Shown here piece by piece: positions 1-10,435 of a stretch of 64,000 nt of DNA. The notes beneath the pieces are model-generated. The model did no database searches and was not told the origin of the DNA. It was given only the letters and a program-made list of their open reading frames with translations. This stretch comes from Pleurodeles waltl. Taxonomy: Eukaryota; Chordata; Amphibia; Caudata; Salamandridae. A program made the position numbers and the translations under genes. The DNA lies in NCBI RefSeq assembly GCF_031143425.1, contig NC_090437.1:843957978-844021977 (forward strand), given 5' to 3'. Position 1 is the first letter of the stretch. Each line of letters starts with the position of its first letter.

Positions 1-2640
1 GCGGAACCTTTGGCATATTATCTTCCGTGGGTCCTCTTGCTATGTAAAACACAGGCGTCGTAATATTCAACCAGAGAAGTGGGAAGAGCACTTTTCAAAA
101 TAGTATATCACCGAGCCTGAACCTAAAGAAATCTGTAATGGGACTAATGATTGCATTATAAGCAAAGCAGGATGGGCAGATCCCCTGACTACAAAAATAT
201 CTTTCATCCTTGAGGAGACTCTTTCTGCTATTGATAGTCTGAAGCCCTGTAAGGCACCCAGTCCGAATTGTTACCAGGTGATATTTATAAATAAGAAACC
301 AGTCTATGGGCCCTTAATGTAAATCTTTTATCTAATGGCATTGCTGAAGGAGGGGCGATTCCTGATTCATGGAAAGGGGCAGAGATACTACCGAGTTTTA
401 AAAAAGGTGATCCTGGTTGTTCTGGCAACTACAGATCTATTGTTCTGATAGATAATTTATAAAAAGTCTTTGCCAGGCAAGTGTTAAATAAATTACAGGT
501 GTGGATGGATAGGGAAGAGTTATTGTGCCCCCTCCAAGCAGGGTTTCGTGCTAAGACAACTACCTTAGACCAGGTATTTAATTTTTCTCTTTTATACTGG
601 AAATATGTCTTGCTTAGCAATCAAAAATTGTATGTGGCATTTGTTGATCAGCGTACTGCTTTTGATTTGACTCTGGAGTGTATTTTGATGGCATGGGGGT
701 CACAAAGAGCTTATTAGTGCTTATAATTAGGATGTATGAGGGGAATTATATGTAGGTGAGGTGGGGGAGTAATGGAGAATTGACAAAGCACATTGCCATT
801 TCACCGAGGGGGGGGAGGGTGCCAATGGTGTGTATTGGCACCTACCCTTAATGATTCTCCAGTTTTGAATGGGACTAAAATTCCTATTCTATTGTTTGCT
901 GACAATTCCCTTGTAATATCCAGATCCCCATTGGGCCTGCAAAATCTGCTTGACAAATGTATGAAGTTTTGTGAAAACTGGGGGCCAGAATTAAATACAA
1001 CCAAAATCAAGTTTATGGTTTTTGGCAAAAATGCAACCAGAAGCTGCGTTGTCAAGGCTGGTATAGAGTGCTTGGAAAGGTTTTATGAGTTTGACTACCT
1101 GGGGGTGGCCCTGACTGATAAATATAAATGGGGGTCGCAAATTAGTAAAGGCTGATTGTTAATCTCACATAGATCTAAAGTCATGCTTCGATTTAAAAAG
1201 AATACCTTTTCCTTTTCGATTTCCCCAGCAATAGAGGCCTATAGGGGTAAGGCCCAGAGTGTTGCCCTATATAATCCAGAAATCTGAGGTTATGTCGATT
1301 TGCAAAAGTTGCAGGTGGCTGAGAACTATTTAATTGTAGCTCTGGTTTCTGTACCAGTAAGTACCCCTGTCATTCCACTGTACTTTGTTCTGGGCCTGAG
1401 AAGAGTGGCTGACTTGGCTCATTTGATCCAGATTTGTTTTCGATCCGGATCTGGTTGACTCCCGAATTAAAGAATTATAGGGACTCCTTGAAGGATTTGC
1501 TAACTCACAAGGAAACAGCAAAGATCCCATGATTAAGTTTCATACAAAGGTGGTGTATGAAGTTAGGATTATCTAGCATTGGGGATGCGCCACAGTCTAC
1601 TTCTATGGGGAAGCAAAACTTTTGAAAATGGCTTTTTGGTCTTACATGAACAATTATATTAATACCAGTGAGACAATAGGGCATTTGACTGAACAGTTTC
1701 TGGTTTTTAAACCCGATTTGGATCTCATTACTCCATCATTGGCTAAGAGCCTATATGTGAGATTTAGACTTGGTAGGTTTCCCACGAGAGCGGTTACAGC
1801 AAAGTGGCAAGGAGATCCAGCCTTTATAGTGTGCCCAGTTTGTGGATCCTCCCCAGAAATAATAGAGCACGTAATATTTGTATGCTCAGGGTAGTGTGAC
1901 CTACGTAAGAAATGTCTCCGTCCTTTATGTTTAAACCTAGGAGTCACACACTGTATTGATGCCTAGCATATCTCCTGGTCCGATACATCAATTCCAGTTG
2001 TATTCTCCATCAGTTGTTATTTATTTAATGTTTAGATAAAGCTTGGGAAGGTAGAGAAATAATTTACATGAATGTACTGTGTGTTTTCAGATTGTAATGA
2101 ATGCAAAAAAGTTATTACTTTGTATAGTGGATTTTATCTGTATGTACATTATTGATAATTGGGTTCTGATGGAAGTTTTAGGTATGGGTGTTAAATTTGT
2201 CTTAGTTCTTTCATCAAATGTCAGTTTTTATTCTTGTATGGGTATTTTATGTATGAATTAGCATTGCTATTAAAGATGTGTACCTGCTGATGAGATTAAT
2301 ATTGATATTACACTGCTTATACTTTTTTGCAATTATTATCCAATGGCAATCAGAAGAATAAAGGTGAACTGAATTATTGCCATGGCCTTTTCCTACAGAA
2401 AGATTAATCACTTTAGCCAATAAAATTGTTAAATCTTGGGTAGGTATCCCCGTTGCACTGGTATTTCGCACTTTATAGCAATTGTATTTGGATTTTTAAG
2501 GTGGTTTTATGTGTAAATGTCATGAGTTTTAATAGTAAAGTTTTATATGTGTCATGGATTGATGAATTATGTATTATAATGCATGCTATTGACTTTGATG
2601 GTCCAAGTACTGAATACTTTTTTGGAATGAAATAAAAATC
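1..2640 (+). mobile_element. Decayed non-LTR retrotransposon (LINE), 5'-truncated by the window edge
   Basis: The + strand carries pieces of a LINE ORF2 in several frames: reverse transcriptase to about 1150, a C-terminal zinc-finger-like segment to about 1890, then a non-coding AT-rich tail. The tail contains AATAAA-like signals and ends near 2636 in a short A-rich run. No promoter, ORF1 or endonuclease is visible, so this is the 3' half of an element. Many stops and frame changes show it is long dead. The clade is uncertain; motif style suggests a CR1/Jockey/I-like element rather than L1. The exact 3' end and any target-site duplication were not resolved. Confidence 0.8.
220..1895 (+). pseudogene. 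LINE reverse transcriptase and C-terminal CCHC-like segment, broken
   Basis: Visible in order: a fingers motif with GNYRSI near 420-450; a palm segment with QAGFR, TTLDQVF and YVAFVDQRTAFD (about 535-670); the catalytic block, where the usual FADD reads FADN (about 893-905), followed by LELN/TTK-type residues; a thumb segment DYLGVALTDKYKWGSQISKG (to 1155); and a C-terminal CPVCGSSPEIIEHVIFVC (about 1831-1887) with the C-x2-C...H...C pattern of many LINE ORF2 tails. The second catalytic Asp is replaced by Asn and several frameshifts and stops occur, so no active enzyme is encoded. Reverse transcription of its own RNA is the family role. Confidence 0.85.
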
Positions 2641-2679
2641 ATGAGTGATGTTATGTGTGAGGTCATAAGCAGTACATGT

Positions 2680-3715
2680 CGAGGGCGCACATTATAGTTA
2701 CTGTAGGGCACAAGTTACCTAAGATAACTATAACTGGTGAACGTCAGTGTTTTTTTTGTGTTTTTGTTTGGCCATTCACCATGTGGGGTTGGGAACACAA
2801 CCCCTTTCTTTAGTTTTTTTGGGGTTCTGTTGATCTGCAGATCCATTGCGACCCTCAGAGTGAAACCCCAGGGGTTTTGCACTGGGCTCTGCGGTGGATC
2901 CACAGATCCACAAAACTCCCCAAAAAACATTTTTTTGTTTAACTATTTGATTCAGGGGTATCTTGTCTGTTGGGGACCCTCCCCCCCCACAAGGCCTAGG
3001 AGGTCAGGGTGCCCCTATCATGCCCCCTTATATCTTATTTTCTTTTCTTTTCTAGGACTCAGGGACTGAATCACGGAGTACTAAGATGACGGGTCCAACT
3101 TTTCCTTCAGGTTGTGGTCAGCCAATCACGTTGTGTGGTTGAGCTTGAGGATCCATCGCGGATCAACTGTAGATTCTTTGTGGTGGGTAATCTCTATAAA
3201 TTAGGAACCCTTAATTTCTCAAACAACTGAATGGGTTTACACCAAATCACAAAAAACCATGCTTTCTGGATCAAGATCTAGCCTTCTACTAGATTCCTTC
3301 TAGCAGTCTTTGCAGTGTTCCTGTTTAATATTCCTACGGTAAAATGAATGGGGAAAATGTGTTTTGAGACCCTTTTTCCCAGCCCCGCTTGATGAATCAC
3401 ACTGAAACTTTCCAGGAAGTAGCCTACGTGGATGAGACATTTTTTTGGTAAGTGTTGTGAAGATTAGACAAACAGCCCCAAAGTTATAAGCAAGTAACTA
3501 TAACTCGCGCTCTAAGGTAACTATAACTCGCAGCTTCGCCATGCACAGCTAATTACTCCTCATATAATGTCATTGATGATATCTTGTGTGGCATCTTTGA
3601 TATAGCTGCAACGTCTGCAATAACATTATTGATAAGAAAACTGTGCATGGCAAGGGCGCGAGGTATAGTTACTTGAAAGAACTATAATTATAACTGGTGA
3701 ATTTCTATGGTTATG
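2680..3715. repeat. Palindrome-rich non-coding repeat with TATAACTGGTGAA motifs
   Basis: The two ends resemble each other: the left (2680-2725) and right (3648-3705) both run from a GGGCGC box through TATAGTTAC to ATAACTATAACTGGTGAA-type sequence. Internally, 2814-2844 pairs with 2896-2927 as an imperfect hairpin around a smaller AACCCCAGGGGTT palindrome. Segments 3520-3550 and 3643-3673 form an inverted repeat of about 30 bp with a ~90 bp loop. No coding capacity is seen. It looks like a TIR or foldback type element, but class and exact ends are unresolved. Confidence 0.5.
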
Positions 3716-3775
3716 TACGAGTAAATTTCGAACATATCTCTAATGTCGCTGTAACCTTTTTTTCAGTGAAAAAAA

Positions 3776-3838
3776 GTATAAATACATATATATATATTTA
3801 TATTTATACATATATATGTGTGTATATATATATATATC
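3776..3838. repeat. AT/TA microsatellite
   Basis: Alternating (TA)n with TTTATA and TGTG interruptions over about 60 bp. Simple-sequence repeat; no function inferred. Confidence 0.85.
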
Positions 3839-4302
3839 TTACAGGTACATAGATGTTAAATTCAGATTAATAAACCCATACTATATGCGACTTCGATAAT
3901 TTGCCCCTCGATATTGTATTAACAGTGTTGTGGCCCTTCAATACTCTGTCTTGGATATTCCCTACCCCTGCCGGTACTGTGAACTAAAGGTTATTGATCG
4001 TGGGGTGGGAGCTGATTGTTTTGGATTTAACCTTGGATATCCCGGAAAAGTACTCCGAAATTAAAGTGCAAACTGCGAGTCATAAGACTGTGCTCAATAT
4101 AATTGCAAGGTAGCCATGGGAAACCAGGTATTTAGCTGTTTCCTGAGTATTTAATGATTGGTTTGACCACAATGCGTAAATAGAAGGGAGCTGCAAAATT
4201 TGAAAGTTATAAAAAAAAGGCATTCCCTCCTTGTTGAGCCCACTGTATTATGGGGACCTTGAGCAGAAATGCTGTGGCCGAGCGGCGCTGGTGAGACACC
4301 GA

Positions 4303-5223
4303 GGGCCATATTTATACTCTGTTTGCGCCGGATTTGCGTCGTTTTTTTTAACGCAAATTCGACGCAAAACGAACTCCATATTTATACTTTGGCATTAGAC
4401 GCGTCTAGCGCCAAAGTTCATGGAGTTTGCGTCATTTTTTAGCGTGGACACCTACCTTGCGTTAATGATATGCAAGGTAGGCGTTCCCGTCTAAAAAATG
4501 ACTCCGAGGCATGTGCGCCGTATTTACACTCCCGTGCAAAAATGACGCACGGGAGTGGGCGGGTCAAAAAAAATGACATCTAGCTGCGTTAGCGTCATTT
4601 TTTAACGCCTGCTCAGGGCAGGCGTTAAGGGACCTGTGGGCTCGGAAGGAGCCCAGAGGTGCCCTCCCATGCCCCCAGGGACACCCCCTGCCACCCTTGC
4701 CCACCCCAGGAGGACGCCCAAGGATGGAGGGACCCACCCCTGGGACATTAAGGTAAGTGCTGGTAAGTATTTTTTTTTTTTTTTTGTGGCATAGGGGGGC
4801 CTGATTTGTGCCCCCCTTCATGCCACTATGCCCAATGACCATGCCCAGGGGACAAAGGTCCCCTGGGCATGGCCATTGGGCAAGGGGGCATGACTCCTGT
4901 CTTTGCTAAGACAGGAGTCATGTTAATGGCGTCTGGGTGTCAAAAATAAATGGCGCAAATCGGGTTGAGGCGATAATTTTGCCTCAGCCTGACTTGCCCC
5001 ATTTTTTGACACCCAAGCTCCATTTTCCCCTACGCCGGCGCTGCCTGGTGTGTGTCATTTTTTTTGACGCACACCACTCTGCAGCGCCGGCTAACGCCGG
5101 CTAACGTCATTGAATAAATACGGCGCCCGCATGGCGCTTCAGAATGGCGTTAGCCGGCGTTAAATTTTTTGACGCACAACTGCGTTGGCGCAGTTGTGCG
5201 TCGAAAAGTATAAATATGGCCCC
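4303..5223. mobile_element. Non-autonomous TIR element (MITE-like, ~0.92 kb) with strong internal hairpins
   Basis: Both termini match as inverted repeats: the left begins GGGCCATATTTATACT and the right is its complement, ending AGTATAAATATGGCCC. Subterminal regions are rich in GACGCA/TGCGTC inverted motifs. Internally there is a hairpin with ~25 bp arms and a 3-base loop (4829-4853 with 4857-4882, one mismatch) and a perfect 15 bp arm hairpin (4889-4903 with 4908-4922), plus a T16 tract near 4770. There is no transposase. I could not identify a clear target-site duplication, so the superfamily is not assigned. Confidence 0.75.
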
Positions 5224-6410
5224 ATGTACTCTGTAAAGCGAGTCTGAACGAAGGTAAGGCTGGCTCCATCAAAAGACCAATGTTTAAGCAGAGGCCCTTG
5301 AAAGAAATATCCAAGATACAGTCATAACAAAGTGCTACTTTCGATCCGAACACAGGCTGCAGGTAGTATCGGTGTGGCAAGGCATCAGTGATGTGCGATA
5401 CAGAAGTAGCTCCACGTTAAATATTGCATAAGGAATGGTAAAAGTCAAGCGCTCGGCATGTTTATGAGCAAGCTGACCTGCCAAAACGTCCATGTTTATT
5501 TTCATAATAAAGCATAAATAGTTTTTGGACAGTAATAGAACTATTCACAAGTCAACAAAAAACGTATTTTCCAAGTCCATAAATTGCCTCAGATTGAGAT
5601 GAGTACGTACACTAGGATTAATTGCATTACATGCAGTGCCAGGGAATGTGACACGTAGTCACTGCCAAAATACAAACATGAGTGAGGTGGGACAACATGC
5701 ACTCAGAACAATAGACAGCTCTAGGAAAATACAGACACATTCCCCGCAGTAAATATGAAACCGAAAAACTGAACACCAGAGTGAAGCCTTCTTAACAGAA
5801 AGAAACATATTTAAATTGATAAATTCAGGGAAGGTTGGCAGTGTGAAAATGAGCGAAATAATCCAGACCATCTGATATGAGCCAGTCACATGATGCTTCC
5901 CCTGATTATCTGTGAAAACAAAGAGAGAAATATAGTTATTAAATAAATGACCTAATTGAGGAATGCAGACTTTACGGATTGGGGTGTTTAATGCCAGAAT
6001 GTTTCGTATTAGCATATATTTTTTAGCAAAAACAAAATAAGAAACCACAAGTAGTATGACCACATCTCTTCTCACATACAACACAACTACTGCACATATA
6101 CCAATATAACTCACACACTCACAACCAATACTGGCCAGGAACTGTCCACACATATAACACACATATCCATCGATGTGGCATGGAACACATTCAACACTAC
6201 TATGTAAAAACCCTGCAATAGCCACCCACATCAGACACAAGCACCACAATGGAAGCACAATGTCATGCACAAAACACAGAGCAACAAATAGATAAAAGAG
6301 ACTAAGAAGAGCACCCGAACACCTGCACATTTGGGATGGGAGCATCAGGATCATACATATCACTTTGAACAAGGCCCTCAAACAACATGCGCACAGGAAA
6401 TGCACTACAT
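5224..6410. other. Unassigned intergenic sequence
   Basis: No recognisable gene or element. A 248-codon minus-strand open frame (5659-6405) has a Cys/Val/Tyr-rich composition without domain pattern and is not supported. The sequence is GT-rich on the minus strand, like the non-coding parts of the old Harbinger copy 3 to the right, so it may be that element's missing left end. No terminal inverted repeat was found to prove this. Confidence 0.4.
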
Positions 6411-6747
6411 CAGTGCTTAATTTGTAAATAAAAACGTGCCAGTGCTCAAAGCCCTCCTGTTACACATGCGGCTGCTGCAATTAAATGTGCGAACACGGAA
6501 TAATGAGGCAACGTAATCCTGAAGCCATCTCGGGCCTCTTCAATCTATTGAAAGCCACTCCCTGCCCCTTCAACTCACTCTTGCAGCTTTCTCCCATTGT
6601 GACGCTTTTTCATTTTTCTCTTCCTCCGTCTTTCACATAAGACTATTTTGCTCGCAGTGAATGCTTGAGGCAGAAAAATAAGCACCGGCCCTCAAAAATA
6701 AGTGCAGGTGCTCTGCACTGGAAACAACAAGCACAAATTAAGCATTG
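6411..6747. mobile_element. hAT-like MITE, 337 bp
   Basis: The left terminus CAGTGCTTAATTTGT is matched by its inverted complement ACAAATTAAGCATTG at the right end (one mismatch). Flanking 8-mers CACTACAT (6403-6410) and CCCAACAT (6748-6755) agree at 6 of 8 bases. An 8 bp duplication and a CAG-type terminus are the hAT signature. It has no coding capacity. Confidence 0.7.
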
Positions 6748-7117
6748 CCCAACATGGATCCCAGGTACAAACAATACCAAAACCAATTGTCATGCCCAGC
6801 TAGACAATGGGCAAGGGCAAGTCTACAAAGCATATACAACTCCTACACCTTGGGACATACCTCTACACGAACCAGCTGCAAGGGACACACACCTAAATGG
6901 ACACATGTACACTCAAATGCAAATCAACCTAGCAGAGCTTAGCACACTTCATGTCCCCTCTAACAAAACCCAAGAAGACACACATCACATGTATACAATA
7001 GTCATATCTTGGGGACAAGTCAAACACCATAAATTCCCACATTGCACAACAGAAAAAGAAATACTTACTATAACAAACACTACACAATTCCATGACACCA
7101 ACATTGCGTATACACAC
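6748..7117. other. Unassigned DNA between the hAT MITE and the family A LTR
   Basis: CA-rich on the + strand, without a supported gene. It is continuous, across the LTR insertion, with the sequence starting at 18655. It may be part of old Harbinger copy 3 or flanking DNA. Confidence 0.4.
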
Positions 7118-7746
7118 TGTTAGAAATGGGGTCTTTGGTTGGCAGTCAGGTTACCCCCCGTCCAAGCAAGGACCCTCGCTCTAGTCAGGGTAAAGGAGAA
7201 TGTGTAAAGTATTTGTGCCAACACACACAGTAACTCAGTGAAAACACTACAAAATGACACAACACAGGTTTAGAAAAACAGATAATATTTATCTATGCAA
7301 AACAAGACCAAATGACAGAAATCCAACATACACAAGTCAAGTTATGAATTTTCAAAAGAATAAAAGTCTTAAGCCCTCATTATGACATTGGCGGTAATCC
7401 CACTTACCGCCACGCTGACTGCCGGCAACATACCTCCGCAGACATCCATTCACCATATTATGACACACACACACACCAATCCATCACTATTCAGCCGCAC
7501 ACACAATTCCGCCACACCAAAGGTCAGTAATAAACTGGCGGTATCAAAACCCACACTGTTAAGCCAACAGAACTACGCCCATCACATTATGACCCACGAA
7601 TCACCCCGGCAGACATTCAATGGCAGTAAATCATTGGTGGTACATACCGCTGCGCTCAAAATACACACACACATACAAACCACACCACATTGGACAATTC
7701 AAACAACACACACCTGACACACATACACACACCACACCTACACCAC

Positions 7747-7753
7747 TATAAAA
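7747..7753 (+). promoter_or_regulatory. TATA box of Myb1, copy 1
   Basis: TATAAAA sits 190 bp upstream of the (lost) Myb1 start. Copy 2 has the same heptamer 211 bp upstream of its Myb1 start (38434-38440), in an otherwise diverged CA-rich leader. Conservation in two independently mutated copies supports a core promoter reading from the left TIR inward. Confidence 0.55.
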
Positions 7754-7936
7754 CCCACACCCACATTACCCACAACCCTTTACGACTACATACCATTGCC
7801 AGGAGACAGACACCACGACCACTGACAAGACCATAGCCACAGACCACCATCACCTATACACCACCCATGCACCCCACATCACACACCCCAACACATCCCT
7901 CTACACACCCTCACCCACACAACTCACACAATACCC

Positions 7937-8315
7937 AGGGCACCACAACAGCACCCCCGATTCTCAGAGGAGGAGCTAAGGATCATAGTGGAGGAAATCA
8001 TCAGGGTAGATCCACAGCTATTTGGAGCACAGGTGCAGCAGATATCCATTGCAAGAAAGATGGAGATATGGCGGGGGATCATGGACAGGGTCAACGACGT
8101 GGGACAGCACCCAAGTACAAGGGATGACATCAGGAAGAAGTGGAGCGACCTATGGGGGAAGGTACGTTCCATTGCAGCAAGACACCAACTCGCTGTACAG
8201 AGGACTGGCGGTGGACCCCCACCTCCTCCTCCACAACTAACAACATGGGAGAAGCAAGTCTTGGCAATCATGCATCCTGAGGGCCTGGCCGGAGTAGCAG
8301 GTGGACTGGACTCTG
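7937..8315 (+). pseudogene. Myb1 exon 1: Myb/SANT-like DNA-binding domain, copy 1 (start codon lost)
   Basis: Encodes a NAIF1-type Myb/SANT domain: PRFSEEELRIIVEEIIRV, then LFGAQV, a central Trp (MEIW), VGQHPSTRDDIRKKW and a Pro-rich GGGPPPPPP linker. In Harbinger elements this protein binds TIR-proximal DNA and helps bring the transposase into the nucleus (family knowledge). The codon aligned with the ATG of copy 2 is AGG (7937-7939). The exon ends before GTACGT at 8316, after ...GGLDS. Its 379 nt (phase 1) equals the length expected for the intact gene. The rest of the exon is open. Confidence 0.82.
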
Positions 8316-8659
8316 GTACGTCAACACTTTACTGATATCACTCACCTAGCTGCAGGCCATCACATACCCCCACCCTCACCCTCACTCCCATCACTCCACC
8401 ACCTCCCACACACCCCACCATCACATATCACTCATCGCAATGCCAAGCCCTGCATGCCATACCAATGCATGGACACCACTCACAGATCTGCATGGATACC
8501 TACCACTAAAGCATGCACACTAGAGAGAATCAGCTAGCCCACCACATACCAACTTACACAAGTGAAAGCTGCCAGGGCAAATACAACCAAACAGGGCAAC
8601 CCACTGATGCACAATATGTCACACACAGAAACAATAATACTGCATTTACATCCCCACAG

Positions 8660-9435
8660 GTACCTCAGCCAATGTCAGCGGCAAAGAGGTGCCAGCACTA
8701 TCCAGTCCCCTAACAGAAGAGGCCCACAGTGATGTCAGCAACTCTGGTCGCCTGGATCTGGATGACCAACCTGGCCCATCAGGGACCTCTGTACAGTCGG
8801 TTACCCAGGCCCAGTCACACACCACCACAGAGCCTCCCCCATCAGGAAACACCACCACAGAACCCACCCAGCATACCCATACCTCTGTCCCCAGGACACG
8901 TCAATCAGCAGTGTGTCCACCAGTACAGGGACCCCATGCTACACCTTGCACCCAAGACAATCAGGGACCTCAGGTCAGTGGCAGTGGGCACACAGTTCAG
9001 GGGACAGAGGCACAGGACAACAGGGAAACTGGGAGGACTGCGGTGCGCCCAGGGGAGGGCAGGCCCAGGGAACCGACTCTCCAGGAGGCACTCACGAGAT
9101 CCTGGAAGCATACCAACATTCCCAGGATATGCTGGGCCAGATCCTGGCCAACATGCAGGAAAACAGGCGGCTGCAGGAGGGACAGTACCAGGGGATCAGG
9201 GAGTACTTGCAGGCCATTAACACCACCCGGTCTCCATTGCAGGGGTGCTGGCAGACATGGCCAACATCATAAGGGAGACAGTCTTAAAACAGCAGGCCCC
9301 TGGCACTAACCAGACATCTGAACTGTCTTCCACCTTCGCTGCCGCTAGTGGACAGGAGGCCCCCCACAGGACCAACAGGCCACCAGCACCCCTCCCCCTG
9401 CAGAATCCATCTCCTATTCATCCGCAGCGGTAGCA
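8660..9435 (+). pseudogene. Myb1 exon 2: acidic/Pro-rich and C-terminal helical region, copy 1 (frameshifted)
   Basis: Follows the acceptor TCCCCACAG (to 8659) after a ~0.34 kb intron. The frame continues from exon 1 into EEAHSDVSNSG, LDLDDQPGPSGTS, HTSVPRTRQSAVCPP and RPREPTLQEAL, all shared with copy 2. Near 9095 the frame shifts: the helical stretch LEAYQHSQDMLGQILANMQE continues in another frame, and a further shift precedes MLADMANIIRETVLKQQ. The C-terminal part probably forms a coiled coil for oligomerisation (inference). Because of the frameshifts and the lost start, no full protein can be made. Confidence 0.8.
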
Positions 9436-9881
9436 ATCTATGGGGCAAAAAAGTGAGGAGCCGGTCACAAACTGTACATCGTAGGCACAACAGTACAATG
9501 CAGGATGTTCATTTTTAATGTATAAGTGGAATTCGTCCCGTATGTCCAATTTTGAACTGTGATGCAGTTATTATCCAGGGCCTACTCCCCCCAAAATGGC
9601 GTCCACCTGTCCTGTGTGGAGGGACAGGTGGAAGTGAGGTATTTCCGCTGATGTTGTGCGCTGTTGCGGCAGGCGGTCGGGAACCGCCGTGCAACTCCTC
9701 ATTGGTTATTATTGGGCCCTATGGGGTACAGTGACCAATGGTGATGTACGGCGGCAGTGACGGTATGCACCGATGTGGACATGACCGCCATTTTCTATCT
9801 GTTCACTCACTTGCTACCTGACCTTCACCAGGAGAGGACCAACACTGCATGTGCTGCTGTGACCTGTGTCTGGAACCTACC
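9436..9881. other. Deletion junction and Myb2 upstream region, copy 1
   Basis: In copy 2 the equivalent interval (about 40020-42133) holds the transposase main exon. Here only about 0.45 kb remains. From about 9590 the sequence again aligns with the copy 2 Myb2 leader: a GGCGGTCG box, CATTGGTTA, then GACCGCCATTTTCTATC. This places the deletion breakpoint near 9500-9580. Confidence 0.65.
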
Positions 9882-9968
9882 ATGGCCTTCACCTCGGCAG
9901 AGTTGGAGAGACTGGTGGATGGGGTCCTACCCCAGTACGTACTGCTGTATGGGCCTCCAGACCAACAG
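9882..9968 (+). pseudogene. Myb2 exon 1, copy 1
   Basis: An ATG at 9882 opens 29 codons reading MAFTSAELERLVDGVLPQY through LYGPPDQQ, ending in phase 0 before GTGAGT at 9969. This is the first half of a second Myb/SANT-like domain, distinct from Myb1 but sharing the ELxxLV...LYG pattern. Copy 2 has the same exon with nine extra N-terminal codons. The exon itself is open; the gene is classed as a pseudogene because exons 2 and 3 are damaged. Confidence 0.72.
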
Positions 9969-10184
9969 GTGAGTACACTGTGAGCACGATGCATGGGGTA
10001 CGAATTAATGGAGTGGTGTGTGTGAAGGCCTCGTGTAGGGGGGGTTGGTGGATGTCTCCTGTGCGGTGTGAAGGTTGTGTGCTGGGCCCTGTGTGAAAAT
10101 GGCGATGTGAAGGGGTATGGTGGGCCATAAGTATAACAGACAGGACGGTCTGACTGATACCTTTTTGTGTGTTTTTCTCTGCAG

Positions 10185-10435
10185 GTCAGTGCCCATCAAA
10201 AGAAGGGTTTATGGCGTGCTATCTCCAAGGATGTGCGGACCCTGGGTGTCCATGGCAGACGGGGCACCCACTGTTGGAAACGGTGGGAGAATCTGAGACG
10301 GTGGGCATGGAAGGCCCAGCTGGGGATGGCTTCCCAACGAGGAAGGTGTACCCGTCGAACCCTGACCCCCCTGATGGCCTGCATACTGGCGGTGGCCTAT
10401 CCGGAGCTTGAGGGCATCACAGCAGCCACAAGGGG
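10185..10435 (+). pseudogene. Myb2 exon 2: second half of Myb/SANT domain plus basic tail, copy 1
   Basis: Preceded by a strong acceptor (TTTTTCTCTGCAG, to 10184) and followed by GTGAGT at 10436. Reads VSAHQKKGLWRAI, DVRTLGVHGRRGTHCWKRW, then QLGMASQRGR and LTPLMACILAVAYPELEG. The Trp-Trp spacing completes the domain begun in exon 1, so an intron splits the DNA-binding domain. The length of 251 nt is out of step with copy 2 (271 nt), and the resulting phase does not match the exon 3 reading frame. This indicates an indel. Confidence 0.75.

Noticed and set aside
6370..6390. AGGCCCTCAAAC as the missing left TIR of copy 3
   Set aside because: Only about nine terminal bases fit, the following sequence lacks the GGCGGT-rich subterminal pattern, and there is no TAA partner.
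5659..6405. 248-codon minus-strand open frame, hydrophobic and Cys-rich
   Set aside because: No domain pattern, biased composition from GT-rich DNA, no splice or promoter context; likely chance.
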